Shown: one piece after another, positions 47,305 to 55,970 of the stretch
How positions within the stretch are numbered: position 1 is the stretch's first letter
How the letters are laid out: every line of letters starts with the position of its first letter
Assembly (NCBI RefSeq): GCF_003114815.1
Contig: NZ_BFAZ01000009.1
Span: 62,001-126,000, forward strand
Length of the DNA stretch: 64,000 nucleotides
Direction: 5' to 3'
Origin: Leptospira ellinghausenii
Lineage (GTDB): Bacteria > Spirochaetota > Leptospiria > Leptospirales > Leptospiraceae
The notes under the pieces: model-generated
The model's input: only the letters and a program-made list of their open reading frames with translations
What the model was told of the DNA's origin: nothing
Database searches by the model: none
Made by a program: the position numbers and the translations under genes

Positions 47305-49185
47305 CAAAATCGATTCGTATAATTCATCAACGGATATTGGTTTGGACCGAACCAATATCCCTTCTTTAGAAAGTTCCTCTGCATCCAATCCATCCATATT
47401 TCCTGTATATAAAACTGCAGAAACACCAGGTGATACTTGTTTGATTTTACGAATCATTACTAGGCCACTCATTTCTCGTAATCGGTAATCAGATAAAACA
47501 AAATCAGGAATTTCCTCATTCAAATATTGGATCGCTGAGGTAGAAGTGGAAAAAACTTTTGGATTGATTTGTTTTTGAGATAAAACAAAGGAAATGGTTT
47601 CACTGGCAGCTTCGTCATCTTCCACGATCCAAATTTTTTTCTTCGAGATTTCAGACCAAACATCTTTAGGTTTTGTTTCAGAATTCATCTTGTATGGATT
47701 GTGGAGTGGAATTGACTCTTCTAATGGTAAGTAAATAAATACTTTTAAAGTCATGGGATCCGGTTTGTCTAAATAAAACTCACCTCCCCAATTCTTCACA
47801 TAACGATTGATTAAATGGATTCCCGTCCATTGGAAATCCTCATCACGAAAATTTACCAAATCCAAGGTGGTTAATTCCGATAAACTGGGTAAGGACAATC
47901 CTGTAAATTCCAAGGAGATCAGTAACCTTACTTCATCCATGGGTTGTGTTTGGATTTGGACGAGTCCACGTTTCCTGTCATCCCATACAAAAATACCACC
48001 AGAAGTTAATTCACATAGAATTTTAGAAAACTGAACAACATCGACTTTCGTAATCAATGGTGATTTGTAAAAATCGAACTGTGCCTCTACGTTTTTAGGT
48101 AATCCGGCAACAAGTAATGGAATGGTGGACTCTATAACTGATGATATATCAATTTTGGAAACAGAATGTTCGTTTTTTGTTTTAGAATAATGAATGATCC
48201 GATGGATCATTGAACGAGCATTATCCGCTCCCATTCGAATTTTTTCCAAATAATCTAAAATTTGGTTTTGGTCAAATTTTCCTAAAGTAATTTGTTCTTT
48301 TCCGAGTTGGGAAAAGACATGGATTGGTTGTAAGTAATTATTGAGGTCATGTGCTATATTGGTAGCAAGGCTTCCGATGGTTTCCATTTTTTGAGAGTGT
48401 AACTGATATGATTCTAATTGTTTTTTTTCTGTAACATCATCCAAAAATACATAATAAAAGTCTGGTTTTCCTTGTGAATTTCGGAAGGCACTAATTCGTC
48501 GGTAAACATTGATTCGTCGGCCATCCTTTCGTGTGAGCCGAGATTCTTCTACACCTTCCTTGAAAAAACTAAAGTATTCCATTTCTTCATCCGAAATGGG
48601 TTCCCCTTTGATCCTTCGAATATTAAGATCTGTTAGGTTTTGAAAACTATACCCTGTGATTTCTGTGAACCTTGGATTGATGCGGAAATAACCTCCTTCC
48701 CAGTCTTGTAAGGCCATACCCACGGATGCGTTTTCAAAAAGGCCTAGGAAAAATTGGATTTGTTCTACGATATTGATTTCATTTGTTTTTTCATTTGTGA
48801 CATCTCTCACAAACACAAGATCTAGAACTGAATCCATTCCGGGAATGTTCACTTTTCTTTTTTCAAACTGGAACCAGCGAACAAGCGTTTCATTCGGCAT
48901 CTGAAACCGGTAATCTCCTACAATTTGTTCGCGATCATTTCGTTTGTTTGGAGATAGGATCTGTTCTAAAAATGCTTCTTTGTCATCCTTAAATACCCAA
49001 GCAAGTAAATCAGATTCCAAACAATCTTTGCCGGGTTTTTTACATCCTAAATTGTCCTTAAAAAAATCATTGGAAAATAAAATTTGGCCCGATTTGGGAT
49101 CAGTGAGATACACTCCCCCAGAAAATAGGTTTGGCAAGACCTTAAAGAATTCTATCATTCCGCTTGCTTCCAGATTCGTTTGCAT
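47284..49185 (-). CDS. PAS-PAS histidine kinase-like protein with receiver domain
   Basis: This is a 633-residue cytoplasmic signalling protein. Two PAS domains (about residues 10-120 and 140-250) are followed by a HisKA segment NIAHDLNNYLQP (His279), an ATPase-like region (about 360-480), and a C-terminal receiver with IVEDDEAAS and LSDYRLREMSG (Asp566). The ATPase region lacks a recognisable N-box Asn and the G1 DxGxG and G2 GxGxG loops, so autophosphorylation may be lost. I chose ATG at 49185. A further ATG at 49239 would overlap the divergent tatA-like gene. No output domain is present. Confidence 0.85.
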   Translation of the reverse strand: MQTNLEASGMIEFFKVLPNLFSGGVYLTDPKSGQILFSNDFFKDNLGCKKPGKDCLESDLLAWVFKDDKEAFLEQILSPNKRNDREQIVGDYRFQMPNETLVRWFQFEKRKVNIPGMDSVLDLVFVRDVTNEKTNEINIVEQIQFFLGLFENASVGMALQDWEGGYFRINPRFTEITGYSFQNLTDLNIRRIKGEPISDEEMEYFSFFKEGVEESRLTRKDGRRINVYRRISAFRNSQGKPDFYYVFLDDVTEKKQLESYQLHSQKMETIGSLATNIAHDLNNYLQPIHVFSQLGKEQITLGKFDQNQILDYLEKIRMGADNARSMIHRIIHYSKTKNEHSVSKIDISSVIESTIPLLVAGLPKNVEAQFDFYKSPLITKVDVVQFSKILCELTSGGIFVWDDRKRGLVQIQTQPMDEVRLLISLEFTGLSLPSLSELTTLDLVNFRDEDFQWTGIHLINRYVKNWGGEFYLDKPDPMTLKVFIYLPLEESIPLHNPYKMNSETKPKDVWSEISKKKIWIVEDDEAASETISFVLSQKQINPKVFSTSTSAIQYLNEEIPDFVLSDYRLREMSGLVMIRKIKQVSPGVSAVLYTGNMDGLDAEELSKEGILVRSKPISVDELYESILLSFGFL

Positions 49186-49208
49186 AACTCTTGCCTTAAG
49201 AGGGAAAT

Positions 49209-49478
49209 ATGCCATCCAATCCGTTTTCTTTTCAAGCACCTATTGCTTTTTTTAATTTAGGACCATGGGAGATTGCACTCATCGTTTTTTTAGCCTTACT
49301 TTTTTTTGGTGGAAAACGATTGCCAAGCCTTGCCAAGGACTTGGGTTCTGGGATCAAGGAATTTAGAAAATCACTCACTGGCCAAGACGAGGAACCTACC
49401 CAAACGAGTTTTCCTGTGGAAGAACCAAAACAGACGTCACAGCCCAACACAAAAGCCACTAAAAAGAAAAAAGCTTAA
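49209..49478 (+). CDS. tatA: twin-arginine translocase subunit, TatA/E family
   Basis: This is an 89-residue TatA-type protein. There is a short N-terminal segment, one membrane helix (WEIALIVFLALLFFGGKRLP), then the amphipathic helix LPSLAKDLGSGIKEFRKS and a charged Glu/Lys tail. TatA forms the pore ring for folded, cofactor-containing exported proteins. A tatC gene follows eight bases later, confirming the call. The FGGKRLP turn is the family hallmark. Confidence 0.95.
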   Translation: MPSNPFSFQAPIAFFNLGPWEIALIVFLALLFFGGKRLPSLAKDLGSGIKEFRKSLTGQDEEPTQTSFPVEEPKQTSQPNTKATKKKKA

Positions 49479-49486
49479 TCCCACCA

Positions 49487-50266
49487 TTGGCTGACAAAAA
49501 AAGAACCGCACTGCCACTGCCGGAAGATTCGGAAACCAGGGAAAAATATATGTCCCTGGGTGACCACTTAGAAGAACTCCGGCAAAGACTCATTTATTCA
49601 ATCTTAGTTGTTTCTGTTTTTATGATAGGAACTTTGTACTTTGGAAGTGAGATCCATAGTATTCTCATCCAACCTTACAAATCGGTGCTTGGGCCTGATG
49701 CCCATTTTTTCCAGATCCAACTCATGGCTCCGTTTCTTATTTATTTGAAAACGTCCTTTATTTTGTCGGTTCTAGTCTCCCTTCCTTTTTTACTCTACAT
49801 CCTATGGGGGTTCATTGCTCCCGCGGTAAACCCCAAGACAGAAAAATGGGGAAAGTTCATCATCCTCTTTTCTACCTTACTCTTCTGGTCTGGTCTTGCT
49901 CTTTGTTGGTTTACTGTCTTCGAAAATTTTTTGCGAGTTTTCCTTGTGGTCTTAAGGCCAGATGGAGTGGATCCCTACCTTCCCATCGATGAGTATTATG
50001 ATTTGTTTTTTAACTTACACCTAGTCTTTGGAGCATCATTCCAATTACCAATCGTTCTGATTTTACTCGGTCGTATCGGAATCCTATCTTCAAGGTTTCT
50101 GATTTCCCGATGGAGGGAAGCGGTGCTTATCATTGCAGTTGTTTCTGCGGTATTATCACCAGGTCCCGATGTTTTTTCGATGCTCATGTTACTCTTACCA
50201 CTTAGTTTTTTATTCTTTTTATCTGCTATTTTAATGAGAGTATTGGAAGCCACTGATTCAAAATGA
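49487..50266 (+). CDS. tatC: twin-arginine translocase subunit TatC
   Basis: This is a 259-residue protein with six membrane helices. MSLGDHLEELRQRLIYSI near the start is the standard TatC opening that binds twin-arginine signals. SLPFLLYILWGFIAPAVNPKTEKWG and FQLPIVLILLGRIGI are other conserved pieces. It starts with TTG eight bases after tatA. A later ATG at 49550 would begin directly at MSLGDHLEEL and may be the real start. Its stop overlaps the start of the PP2C-like gene by four bases. Confidence 0.95.
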   Translation: MADKKRTALPLPEDSETREKYMSLGDHLEELRQRLIYSILVVSVFMIGTLYFGSEIHSILIQPYKSVLGPDAHFFQIQLMAPFLIYLKTSFILSVLVSLPFLLYILWGFIAPAVNPKTEKWGKFIILFSTLLFWSGLALCWFTVFENFLRVFLVVLRPDGVDPYLPIDEYYDLFFNLHLVFGASFQLPIVLILLGRIGILSSRFLISRWREAVLIIAVVSAVLSPGPDVFSMLMLLLPLSFLFFLSAILMRVLEATDSK

Positions 50267-51363
50267 GTTACCGCGTTAAACTTCCCATTTTACTTGGCAT
50301 CATAAGTTTTTTATTTTTTTTCATTCATTTTTTATTTGCTGAATTCACATTCACACATTGGCAAAATCCAAAAGGTGAAAATGCTCTTAACTTCAATTTA
50401 GTTGGGATTTATAGTTCTTTTCTTTTGGCGTTGTGCATTAGTTTTATCGTATATTATTTTCTTGGATTTTTATACCAATACATCCTCCATATCATTTTCC
50501 ATATCCAAGATAGTGAAAACAAAATACCTAAAGACATACGTAACTTAAATCGAAACTCTGATGAGTATAAAATTTATAAATCGGTCATGTTCACCCTATT
50601 ACAAGGAGAAGAAGGACTTGGAGAGGAACAATTTGAAAACAAATTTGATTGGAAGACAATCCAAGCAACTTCCTTAAACAAACAAATTCCTGATATCAAA
50701 ATCCCAAATTCACCTGGTTTTGATGTAGCAGTATTCCCATCAGTGATGCGTTATGCGGGAGCTGATTACATTCGTATCGTACGCGCCAAAGATGGACTTT
50801 TTGGAATCATTGCGGGCCACATGGAACCTGGGATTTTAGAATCCTCTGAAAAAATATTCATCCATGGGATCGTATCCTCTTTTGGGGATGGGCTTTTCTC
50901 AACGGAAGAATTACTGGAAAAACTAAAATTTGCCCTCCACCAATTTGCTTTCCTAAAATTAAAACTCTCTGCCTTTGTGATCCAAAACAAAGATGATAAA
51001 ATGTCTTTTTTACACTACATGGATATGCCGATCTTCCAATTTTCTGATCATGGCATCCAAGTGATTGAAGGAAGTGGAGATGACCATTGGTATCCCAATC
51101 ATAAACATCCCGTCTCGATGGCAGATGGGATCGAAGTTGGAGATTATTTGGTTTGGGCCAGTGATAGAACTCTCACTCAGTTTGGTCTCACATCATTTGA
51201 AATCATGGAAGAATTTGTGGACTACTTACTAGACCTGAGGCCCAGTTCTTCGAGACAAATGTTACTCGCCATTGCGAAAAAAATGAGTGCCCTTGGACGG
51301 GAACGAAACCTCACAAACCCGATGGAAAAACTTTCGATTTTAGTGGTTCGGCGAAATAAGTAA
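50263..51363 (+). CDS. membrane-anchored, degenerate SpoIIE/PP2C-like protein
   Basis: This is a 366-residue protein with two N-terminal membrane helices (residues 8-28 and 45-70) and a cytoplasmic PP2C/SpoIIE-like domain from about 150. GADYIRIVRAKDGLFG keeps the first metal Asp region, but the usual G-D-V-x-G-H-G reads AGHMEPG, and the late DG pair reads ASDRT. Both metal-binding acidic positions look altered, so phosphatase activity is doubtful. It could be a sensor or regulator instead. It follows tatC with a four-base overlap. Confidence 0.75.
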   Translation: MSYRVKLPILLGIISFLFFFIHFLFAEFTFTHWQNPKGENALNFNLVGIYSSFLLALCISFIVYYFLGFLYQYILHIIFHIQDSENKIPKDIRNLNRNSDEYKIYKSVMFTLLQGEEGLGEEQFENKFDWKTIQATSLNKQIPDIKIPNSPGFDVAVFPSVMRYAGADYIRIVRAKDGLFGIIAGHMEPGILESSEKIFIHGIVSSFGDGLFSTEELLEKLKFALHQFAFLKLKLSAFVIQNKDDKMSFLHYMDMPIFQFSDHGIQVIEGSGDDHWYPNHKHPVSMADGIEVGDYLVWASDRTLTQFGLTSFEIMEEFVDYLLDLRPSSSRQMLLAIAKKMSALGRERNLTNPMEKLSILVVRRNK

Positions 51364-51732
51364 CCGGATTGTATGACGGAGTAAGTCTAGTTTCCCCCAA
51401 TTCCCGTGTCCAGACACAACCACTTCTGTCGTGCTAAAGACAGGGATGTTTCGTTTTAAAAAATTGGGAACACCCGCCATACGGTCGTCATGTGCTTGGG
51501 TCACAATAAGGAATACAATTTGTTTTTGAAACTTTGTCTGGATACTTTGGATGAGTTCTTCTGTTTGTGGTTCGGTCCAAGGAGTGTCGATCACAACCAC
51601 ACCCTTGTTTGTTAATACCACAAGTCCATTGGATGGATAGAGTTTCCCTTGGAAACTGCCAAAACTTTTGTGGATCCAAACGACAAATATAGAACCAAAA
51701 GGGAAACTTTTGATTGCATCAAAAAACAGAGA
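51340..51732 (-). pseudogene. decayed subclass-B1 metallo-beta-lactamase-like gene
   Basis: One frame reads VWIHKSFGSFQGKLYPSNGL, then VLTNKGVVVIDTPWTEPQTEEL, TQAHDDRMAGVPNFL and SGHGNWGKLDLLRHT. The order and wording match subclass-B1 metallo-beta-lactamases. The zinc motif HxHxD has become QxHxD, and the roughly 80 residues holding the next His and Cys ligands are missing between FSTTEV and SGHG. The first usable in-frame start is a GTG inside the domain. In another frame, ATG 51719 begins a signal-like MQSKVSLLVLYLS, suggesting a frameshift. It follows the clpX stop in the same frame and its end overlaps the convergent PP2C-like gene. It cannot be a working lactamase. Confidence 0.7.
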
Positions 51733-53013
51733 TTATGCGATCTTTTCAATATCACCTTTTAAAATCGTAATCGGTTCTTCTTTTTTGAGAACGGTATCGT
51801 CAGTGACAACCACTTCCAAAACATCCTTTCTAGAAGGAATTTGGAACATGAGTTCCATCATGATCTCTTCTACGATGGCACGTAATCCGCGAGCTCCACT
51901 TTCCCGTTTGATTGCAGTTTGGGCAATGGCTTCAATTGCAGATTCTGTGAACTTGAGTTTTACATTCTCGATATCAAACATCTTTTGGTATTGTTTGAGA
52001 AGGGAATTTTTTGGTTCTGTAAAAATAGATTTCAAACTATCGATTGTTAACTCATCTAGAGTTGCAATGATAGGAAGTCGTCCTATGAATTCTGGGATCA
52101 GACCAAATTTCATCAAATCATCAGGGATTACATGGTGCACAACCGATTCCCCTTCTTCGATTTTCCTTCCTTTGTCGTTTACCACTTCGTTGGAATGGAA
52201 ACCAATGGATTTGACACCTACTCGTTGTTTAATGATGTCAGTGAGACCCACAAAAGCTCCCCCACAGATGAAGAGGATGTTTTTGGTTTCGACTGGGATG
52301 TATTCCTGGTGAGGGTGTTTACGTCCGCCTTGCGGTGGCACATTTGCAACAGTTCCTTCAATGATTTTGAGAAGAGCTTGTTGTACCCCTTCACCACTCA
52401 CATCACGAGTGATGGAAGCAGAGTCAGATTTACGAGAAATTTTATCAATTTCGTCAATGTAGATGATTCCCATCTCAGCACGTTTCACATCATTGTCAGC
52501 ATTTTGGATGAGTTTGAGGATGATGTTTTCCACATCTTCTCCCACATACCCTGCCTCTGTTAGGGCAGTTGCATCCACAATCGCAAAAGGAACTTTTAGA
52601 ATCCGAGCGAGTGTTTGTGCAAGTAAGGTTTTTCCAGAACCCGTTGGTCCAATGAGCATGATATTGGATTTTTCCAATTCCACGTCTCCCGCCTTACGTT
52701 CGTTATGGAAGATTCGTTTGTAGTGATTGTAAACGGCAACAGACAAAGCTTTTTTTGCCTGTTCTTGCCCAATCACATACTGGTCTAAGATTTTTTTGAT
52801 TTCGGTTGGTTTTGGGATGTCACCCACAATTGCGGTTTTTTCACCTGATTGTGGTTCTTCGGCGATGATTTCGTTACATAAGGAAATACATTCATCGCAG
52901 ATATAAACACCAGGACCTGCGACAAGCCTTCTTACTTCGTCTTGGGCCTTTCCGCAGAAAGAACAATGTAATTTTTCTCTGGAATTACCCGTTTGGCTTG
53001 CACGTTTGGTCAT
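51733..53013 (-). CDS. clpX: ATP-dependent Clp protease ATP-binding subunit ClpX
   Basis: This is a 426-residue AAA+ unfoldase that feeds substrates to ClpP. The N-terminal zinc finger has Cys17, Cys20, Cys39 and Cys42. The Walker A box GPTGSGKT lies at 122-129, Walker B is [12 protein letters not shown], the pore-1 loop is GYVGEDV, and the ClpP-contacting IGF-type loop reads EFIGRLP. It follows clpP by 12 bases in the usual tig-clpP-clpX order. All motifs look intact. Confidence 0.98.
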   Translation of the reverse strand: MTKRASQTGNSREKLHCSFCGKAQDEVRRLVAGPGVYICDECISLCNEIIAEEPQSGEKTAIVGDIPKPTEIKKILDQYVIGQEQAKKALSVAVYNHYKRIFHNERKAGDVELEKSNIMLIGPTGSGKTLLAQTLARILKVPFAIVDATALTEAGYVGEDVENIILKLIQNADNDVKRAEMGIIYIDEIDKISRKSDSASITRDVSGEGVQQALLKIIEGTVANVPPQGGRKHPHQEYIPVETKNILFICGGAFVGLTDIIKQRVGVKSIGFHSNEVVNDKGRKIEEGESVVHHVIPDDLMKFGLIPEFIGRLPIIATLDELTIDSLKSIFTEPKNSLLKQYQKMFDIENVKLKFTESAIEAIAQTAIKRESGARGLRAIVEEIMMELMFQIPSRKDVLEVVVTDDTVLKKEEPITILKGDIEKIA

Positions 53014-53025
53014 GGAGACGCCCCC

Positions 53026-53628
53026 TTAGGCTTGTGGCATTTGTTTGCGTTCTTGGATCACGTTGTCGATGATGCCGTATTCTTTGGCTTCATCTGCACT
53101 CATAAAGAAATTTCTTTCGGTGTCTTTGCGGATTTGGTCAGCAGACTTTCCTGTGTGTTTACCATAAAGATCGATGAGTTTGTCTTTGATCTTGATGATT
53201 TCTTTCGCTGAAATTTCAATATCAGAAGCTTGTCCACCTGCTCCACCATAAGGTTGGTGTAACATAATACGTGAATTCGGAAGGGCAGAACGTTTTCCTT
53301 TGGCTCCACCAGCGAGTAAAAGTGCAGCCATAGATGAAGCCTGTCCAATGCACAGTGTTCTCACTTCTGGTTTGATGAGCTGCATAGTGTCATAAATCGC
53401 AAGACCAGAACTCACATACCCACCAGGGCTATTGATGTAGAGATAAATATCTCTGTCTGGGTTTTCCGCTTCTAAAAACAAAAGTTGAGCAGAAATCACA
53501 TTCGCATAGGTTTCGTCGATGGCAGAACCTAAAAATATGATCCGATCTTTTAATAACCGTGAAAAAATGTCGTATTGGCGTTCGCCACGGCTTGTTTGTT
53601 CAATGACATAAGGCATCAGTGTGGACAT
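53026..53628 (-). CDS. clpP: ATP-dependent Clp protease proteolytic subunit, Asp-to-Asn variant
   Basis: This is a 200-residue ClpP. The catalytic Ser99 sits in [11 protein letters not shown] and His124 in MLHQPYGG. The third catalytic position, Asp in the E. coli and human ERDR sequence, is Asn173 here ([12 protein letters not shown]). Listeria ClpP1 is known to carry the same kind of Asn and to need a partner for good activity, so a second ClpP elsewhere in this genome is likely. The gene sits between tig and clpX with three- and twelve-base gaps. Confidence 0.95.
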   Translation of the reverse strand: MSTLMPYVIEQTSRGERQYDIFSRLLKDRIIFLGSAIDETYANVISAQLLFLEAENPDRDIYLYINSPGGYVSSGLAIYDTMQLIKPEVRTLCIGQASSMAALLLAGGAKGKRSALPNSRIMLHQPYGGAGGQASDIEISAKEIIKIKDKLIDLYGKHTGKSADQIRKDTERNFFMSADEAKEYGIIDNVIQERKQMPQA

Positions 53629-53631
53629 AGT

Positions 53632-54978
53632 TTACTCTTCTTTCCCGCTAAGAATTTTCTCAGCTTCTTCCGTTGAAATTGCTTTTGGCGATTTTTTCTC
53701 TACCTCAGCGTAAACAAACTCGTCGATTTTATCAAACAGGAATTTGTCACGGTAGTAGGTTTCCGCCTTCTGTTTTTGGACTTCTTTTTTGAGAGTTTCG
53801 GCAGGAATTCCTTGGGCAGACGCCTCTTTTTCGTAACCGGCCTCTACTTCCTCGTCAGAAATGACAATTTTGTAGTCATCAGCGATTTTTTGCTTCAAAA
53901 TGTAAGTTTGGATCCGTTTTTCAGCAGCTTTCGAGAAAGATTCCCTTACTTCTTTTTCTTCTTTTCCAAGGCGTTTTGCATAGTCGGAAAGAGAAGAGAC
54001 AGGAAGGCCAAATTCACGCATGAAGTTTTTGAAAACAGTTTCTGTTTCTTCATAAATGAGGGATTCTGGGATGATGAATTTCGATTCTTTGATGATTTCG
54101 TTGTAAGCATCATCTGTGGCACGTTTTGTGAGTGCATTTCCAAAAATCTCAACGAGTTGTTTTTTTGTTTTTTCTTTTAACTCTTGTAAGTTGGCAGAAC
54201 CATCTACTTCAGAAGCAAAATCATCATTGATTTCAGGGTAAGTTACTTTGTAAATCGCAGTCACTGTTACTGTGTAGATAATGGATTTTCCAGCAGACTC
54301 AGGAGATGCAGGGTATACATCTGGGTATGTGAATGTGAACTCTTTTGTTTCATTGAGCTTCATTCCAAGGAGATTGGTCTCAAAACCTGGTGGGTTTTGA
54401 GGAGCACCCATTTGGAATTTTCCAGTTTGGTTGGCATCTGGGTATTCTTTTCCCGTTTCTTTAAACTTATAATTGATTTCGAGTAAGTCAGAAGCCTCAA
54501 CCGGTTCGCCTTCTTCTTTCAAAGAATTACGAGCCATGTTTTTTTGGATTCCTTCCAATTCTTTTTGGATGTCAGCATCCGAAATTTTAATTTCTTTTGG
54601 TTGGATTTTGATTTTCTTTAACTTTGGTAAGGTGACTTCCGGCTTTGTATCGTAAGTGGCTTTTGCCTTTGCACCAGTATTTTTATCAAACGTTTCCATT
54701 TGGAATTGTGGCAAACGGATTGGTTTGTGTTCCAATTTGTCAAAGAGGTCTGCCATTGCTTGGTTTAACATGATGTTGGCGGCATCGTCCATCACGGTGT
54801 CACCAAGGACCTTTTCCACCATATTCAGGGGAGCTTTTCCTGGTCGGAAACCAGGGATTTTTACTTTTTCAGCTGCATTTTTGTAAGCCTGTGAGTAGGC
54901 GGTGCGGACTTCTTCAGCGCTAAATTGAATGCTGAGGTCACAAGTTGCGTTGTTATTTTTTTTAGCCGTAAATTCCAT
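53632..54978 (-). CDS. tig: trigger factor
   Basis: This is a 448-residue ribosome-bound chaperone with peptidyl-prolyl isomerase activity. The ribosome-docking signature GFRPGKAPLNMVEK lies near residues 43-56. The PPIase domain spans about 155-245 (GKSIIYTVTVTAIYK) and a long helical C-terminal domain follows. On the minus strand TATAAT lies at 54987-54982, three bases before the start codon, too close to give a usual leader, so its true promoter is unclear. A tRNA-Gly gene lies 62 bases upstream in the same direction and may share a transcript. Confidence 0.97.
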   Translation of the reverse strand: MEFTAKKNNNATCDLSIQFSAEEVRTAYSQAYKNAAEKVKIPGFRPGKAPLNMVEKVLGDTVMDDAANIMLNQAMADLFDKLEHKPIRLPQFQMETFDKNTGAKAKATYDTKPEVTLPKLKKIKIQPKEIKISDADIQKELEGIQKNMARNSLKEEGEPVEASDLLEINYKFKETGKEYPDANQTGKFQMGAPQNPPGFETNLLGMKLNETKEFTFTYPDVYPASPESAGKSIIYTVTVTAIYKVTYPEINDDFASEVDGSANLQELKEKTKKQLVEIFGNALTKRATDDAYNEIIKESKFIIPESLIYEETETVFKNFMREFGLPVSSLSDYAKRLGKEEKEVRESFSKAAEKRIQTYILKQKIADDYKIVISDEEVEAGYEKEASAQGIPAETLKKEVQKQKAETYYRDKFLFDKIDEFVYAEVEKKSPKAISTEEAEKILSGKEE

Positions 54979-55040
54979 CGTATTATATCCAGTGTAAAAA
55001 AAGAGAGTGTAGTGGAAAGAAAAAGAAGAAGACCTTCATT

Positions 55041-55112
55041 AGCGGGAAACGGGACTTGAACCCGCGACCCTCTCCTTGGCAAGGAGATGCTCTACCGCTG
55101 AGCTATTCCCGC
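55041..55112 (-). tRNA. tRNA-Gly (anticodon GCC)
   Basis: Read on the minus strand, GCGGGAA pairs with TTCCCGC in the acceptor stem. The D arm is AGCTCAGCGGTAGAGC, the anticodon arm is CTCCTTGCCAAGGAG with GCC (plus-strand 55078-55080), and the T arm is GGGTTCAAGTCCC. The discriminator base is U and CCA is not encoded. No intron is seen. Confidence 0.97.
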
Positions 55113-55192
55113 AGAAGGTTTGTGAAACCATCATTTGGAACCTAATCAAATCGGCAAGGAAAAAAGTCGAAAAAGCATGAATGGAAATCCAT

Positions 55193-55254
55193 CCCAATTG
55201 GGTATGGAAATGAAATTGATTTTAGTGGTAGGGTTCCAGGTGGTAATACCACCT
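55193..55254. promoter_or_regulatory. two palindromes upstream of tRNA-Gly
   Basis: CCCAATTGGG (55193-55202) is a perfect palindrome flanked by CCAT and ATGG. AGGTGGTA-A-TACCACCT (55238-55254) is a 17-base near-perfect palindrome just after the tenA-like stop. Neither is followed by a U-tract, so protein-binding sites are as likely as terminators. Confidence 0.35.
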
Positions 55255-55263
55255 AACAAATTC

Positions 55264-55959
55264 TTATCGAGATGGCCAGTTTTGGTTTGTCCACGCCTGC
55301 TCCCAAAACATCCATTCATAATTGCAACTTTGTTGGAATGCTACTTTTGCACGGTTTTTAGACTCTGAATCAGATAGGTCAGCGTATTTCTGTAGCCTTG
55401 TCAGTAAATTGGACATGTATTCATTAAAACCAGGATCGGAATACATCGTAAGCCAAGATGCATAGGGATGGTCATCCGGGATCGAACCTTTTTCTCGCAA
55501 TATGTGTTGCCCAAGTTCCACATACAACCAAGGGCATGGGGCGATAGCACATAACCCTTCGAGGATTGTGCCTTGTAAAGCCGTTGCCACCATATGGTTC
55601 TGGTATGCTAAATTGTTTGGGGTTGGTTCTGTATTCGCGATGGTCTTTGCATCGTAACCTAAGGATTTACCATACCCTAGATGGAGTTGCCCCTCCACTA
55701 CAAGTGCCATCCTTGCAGCATCGATAAACCATAGTTTATCATCAGGGTCTTTTACCTTTGTAGAAAGTATGGCGCAAGCATCAGAGAATGCTTCTAAATA
55801 TTTTGCGTCTTGGATTTGATAAAAACGAAAGAGTTTGGGATCGAGTGATCCGTCTGCCAAAGACAAGACAAAAGGATGATTAAAAGAAGCACCAAACGAT
55901 GTTTTTGCGAATGTTTTACATTCTAAGGCAAAGGGTGGTATCAAAAAGGGACTTTGCAT
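55264..55959 (-). CDS. TenA/PQQC family thiaminase-like protein
   Basis: This is a 231-residue all-helical protein of the TenA fold. Family segments are FRFYQIQDAKYLEAFS, the active-site Cys in APCPWLYVELG (near residue 150) and the late YEWMFWEQAW with the conserved Glu. TenA enzymes salvage the thiamine pyrimidine or, in some clades, have other substrates. No TPP riboswitch was seen upstream, so a thiamine role is not proven here. It lies 11 bases after the GDSL gene. Confidence 0.88.
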   Translation of the reverse strand: MQSPFLIPPFALECKTFAKTSFGASFNHPFVLSLADGSLDPKLFRFYQIQDAKYLEAFSDACAILSTKVKDPDDKLWFIDAARMALVVEGQLHLGYGKSLGYDAKTIANTEPTPNNLAYQNHMVATALQGTILEGLCAIAPCPWLYVELGQHILREKGSIPDDHPYASWLTMYSDPGFNEYMSNLLTRLQKYADLSDSESKNRAKVAFQQSCNYEWMFWEQAWTNQNWPSR

Positions 55960-55970
55960 ATAATGAGATC

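Noticed and set aside
55264..55959. TPP riboswitch upstream of the TenA-like gene
   Set aside because: The gene is 11 bases after the GDSL gene and no thi-box sequence was seen nearby.
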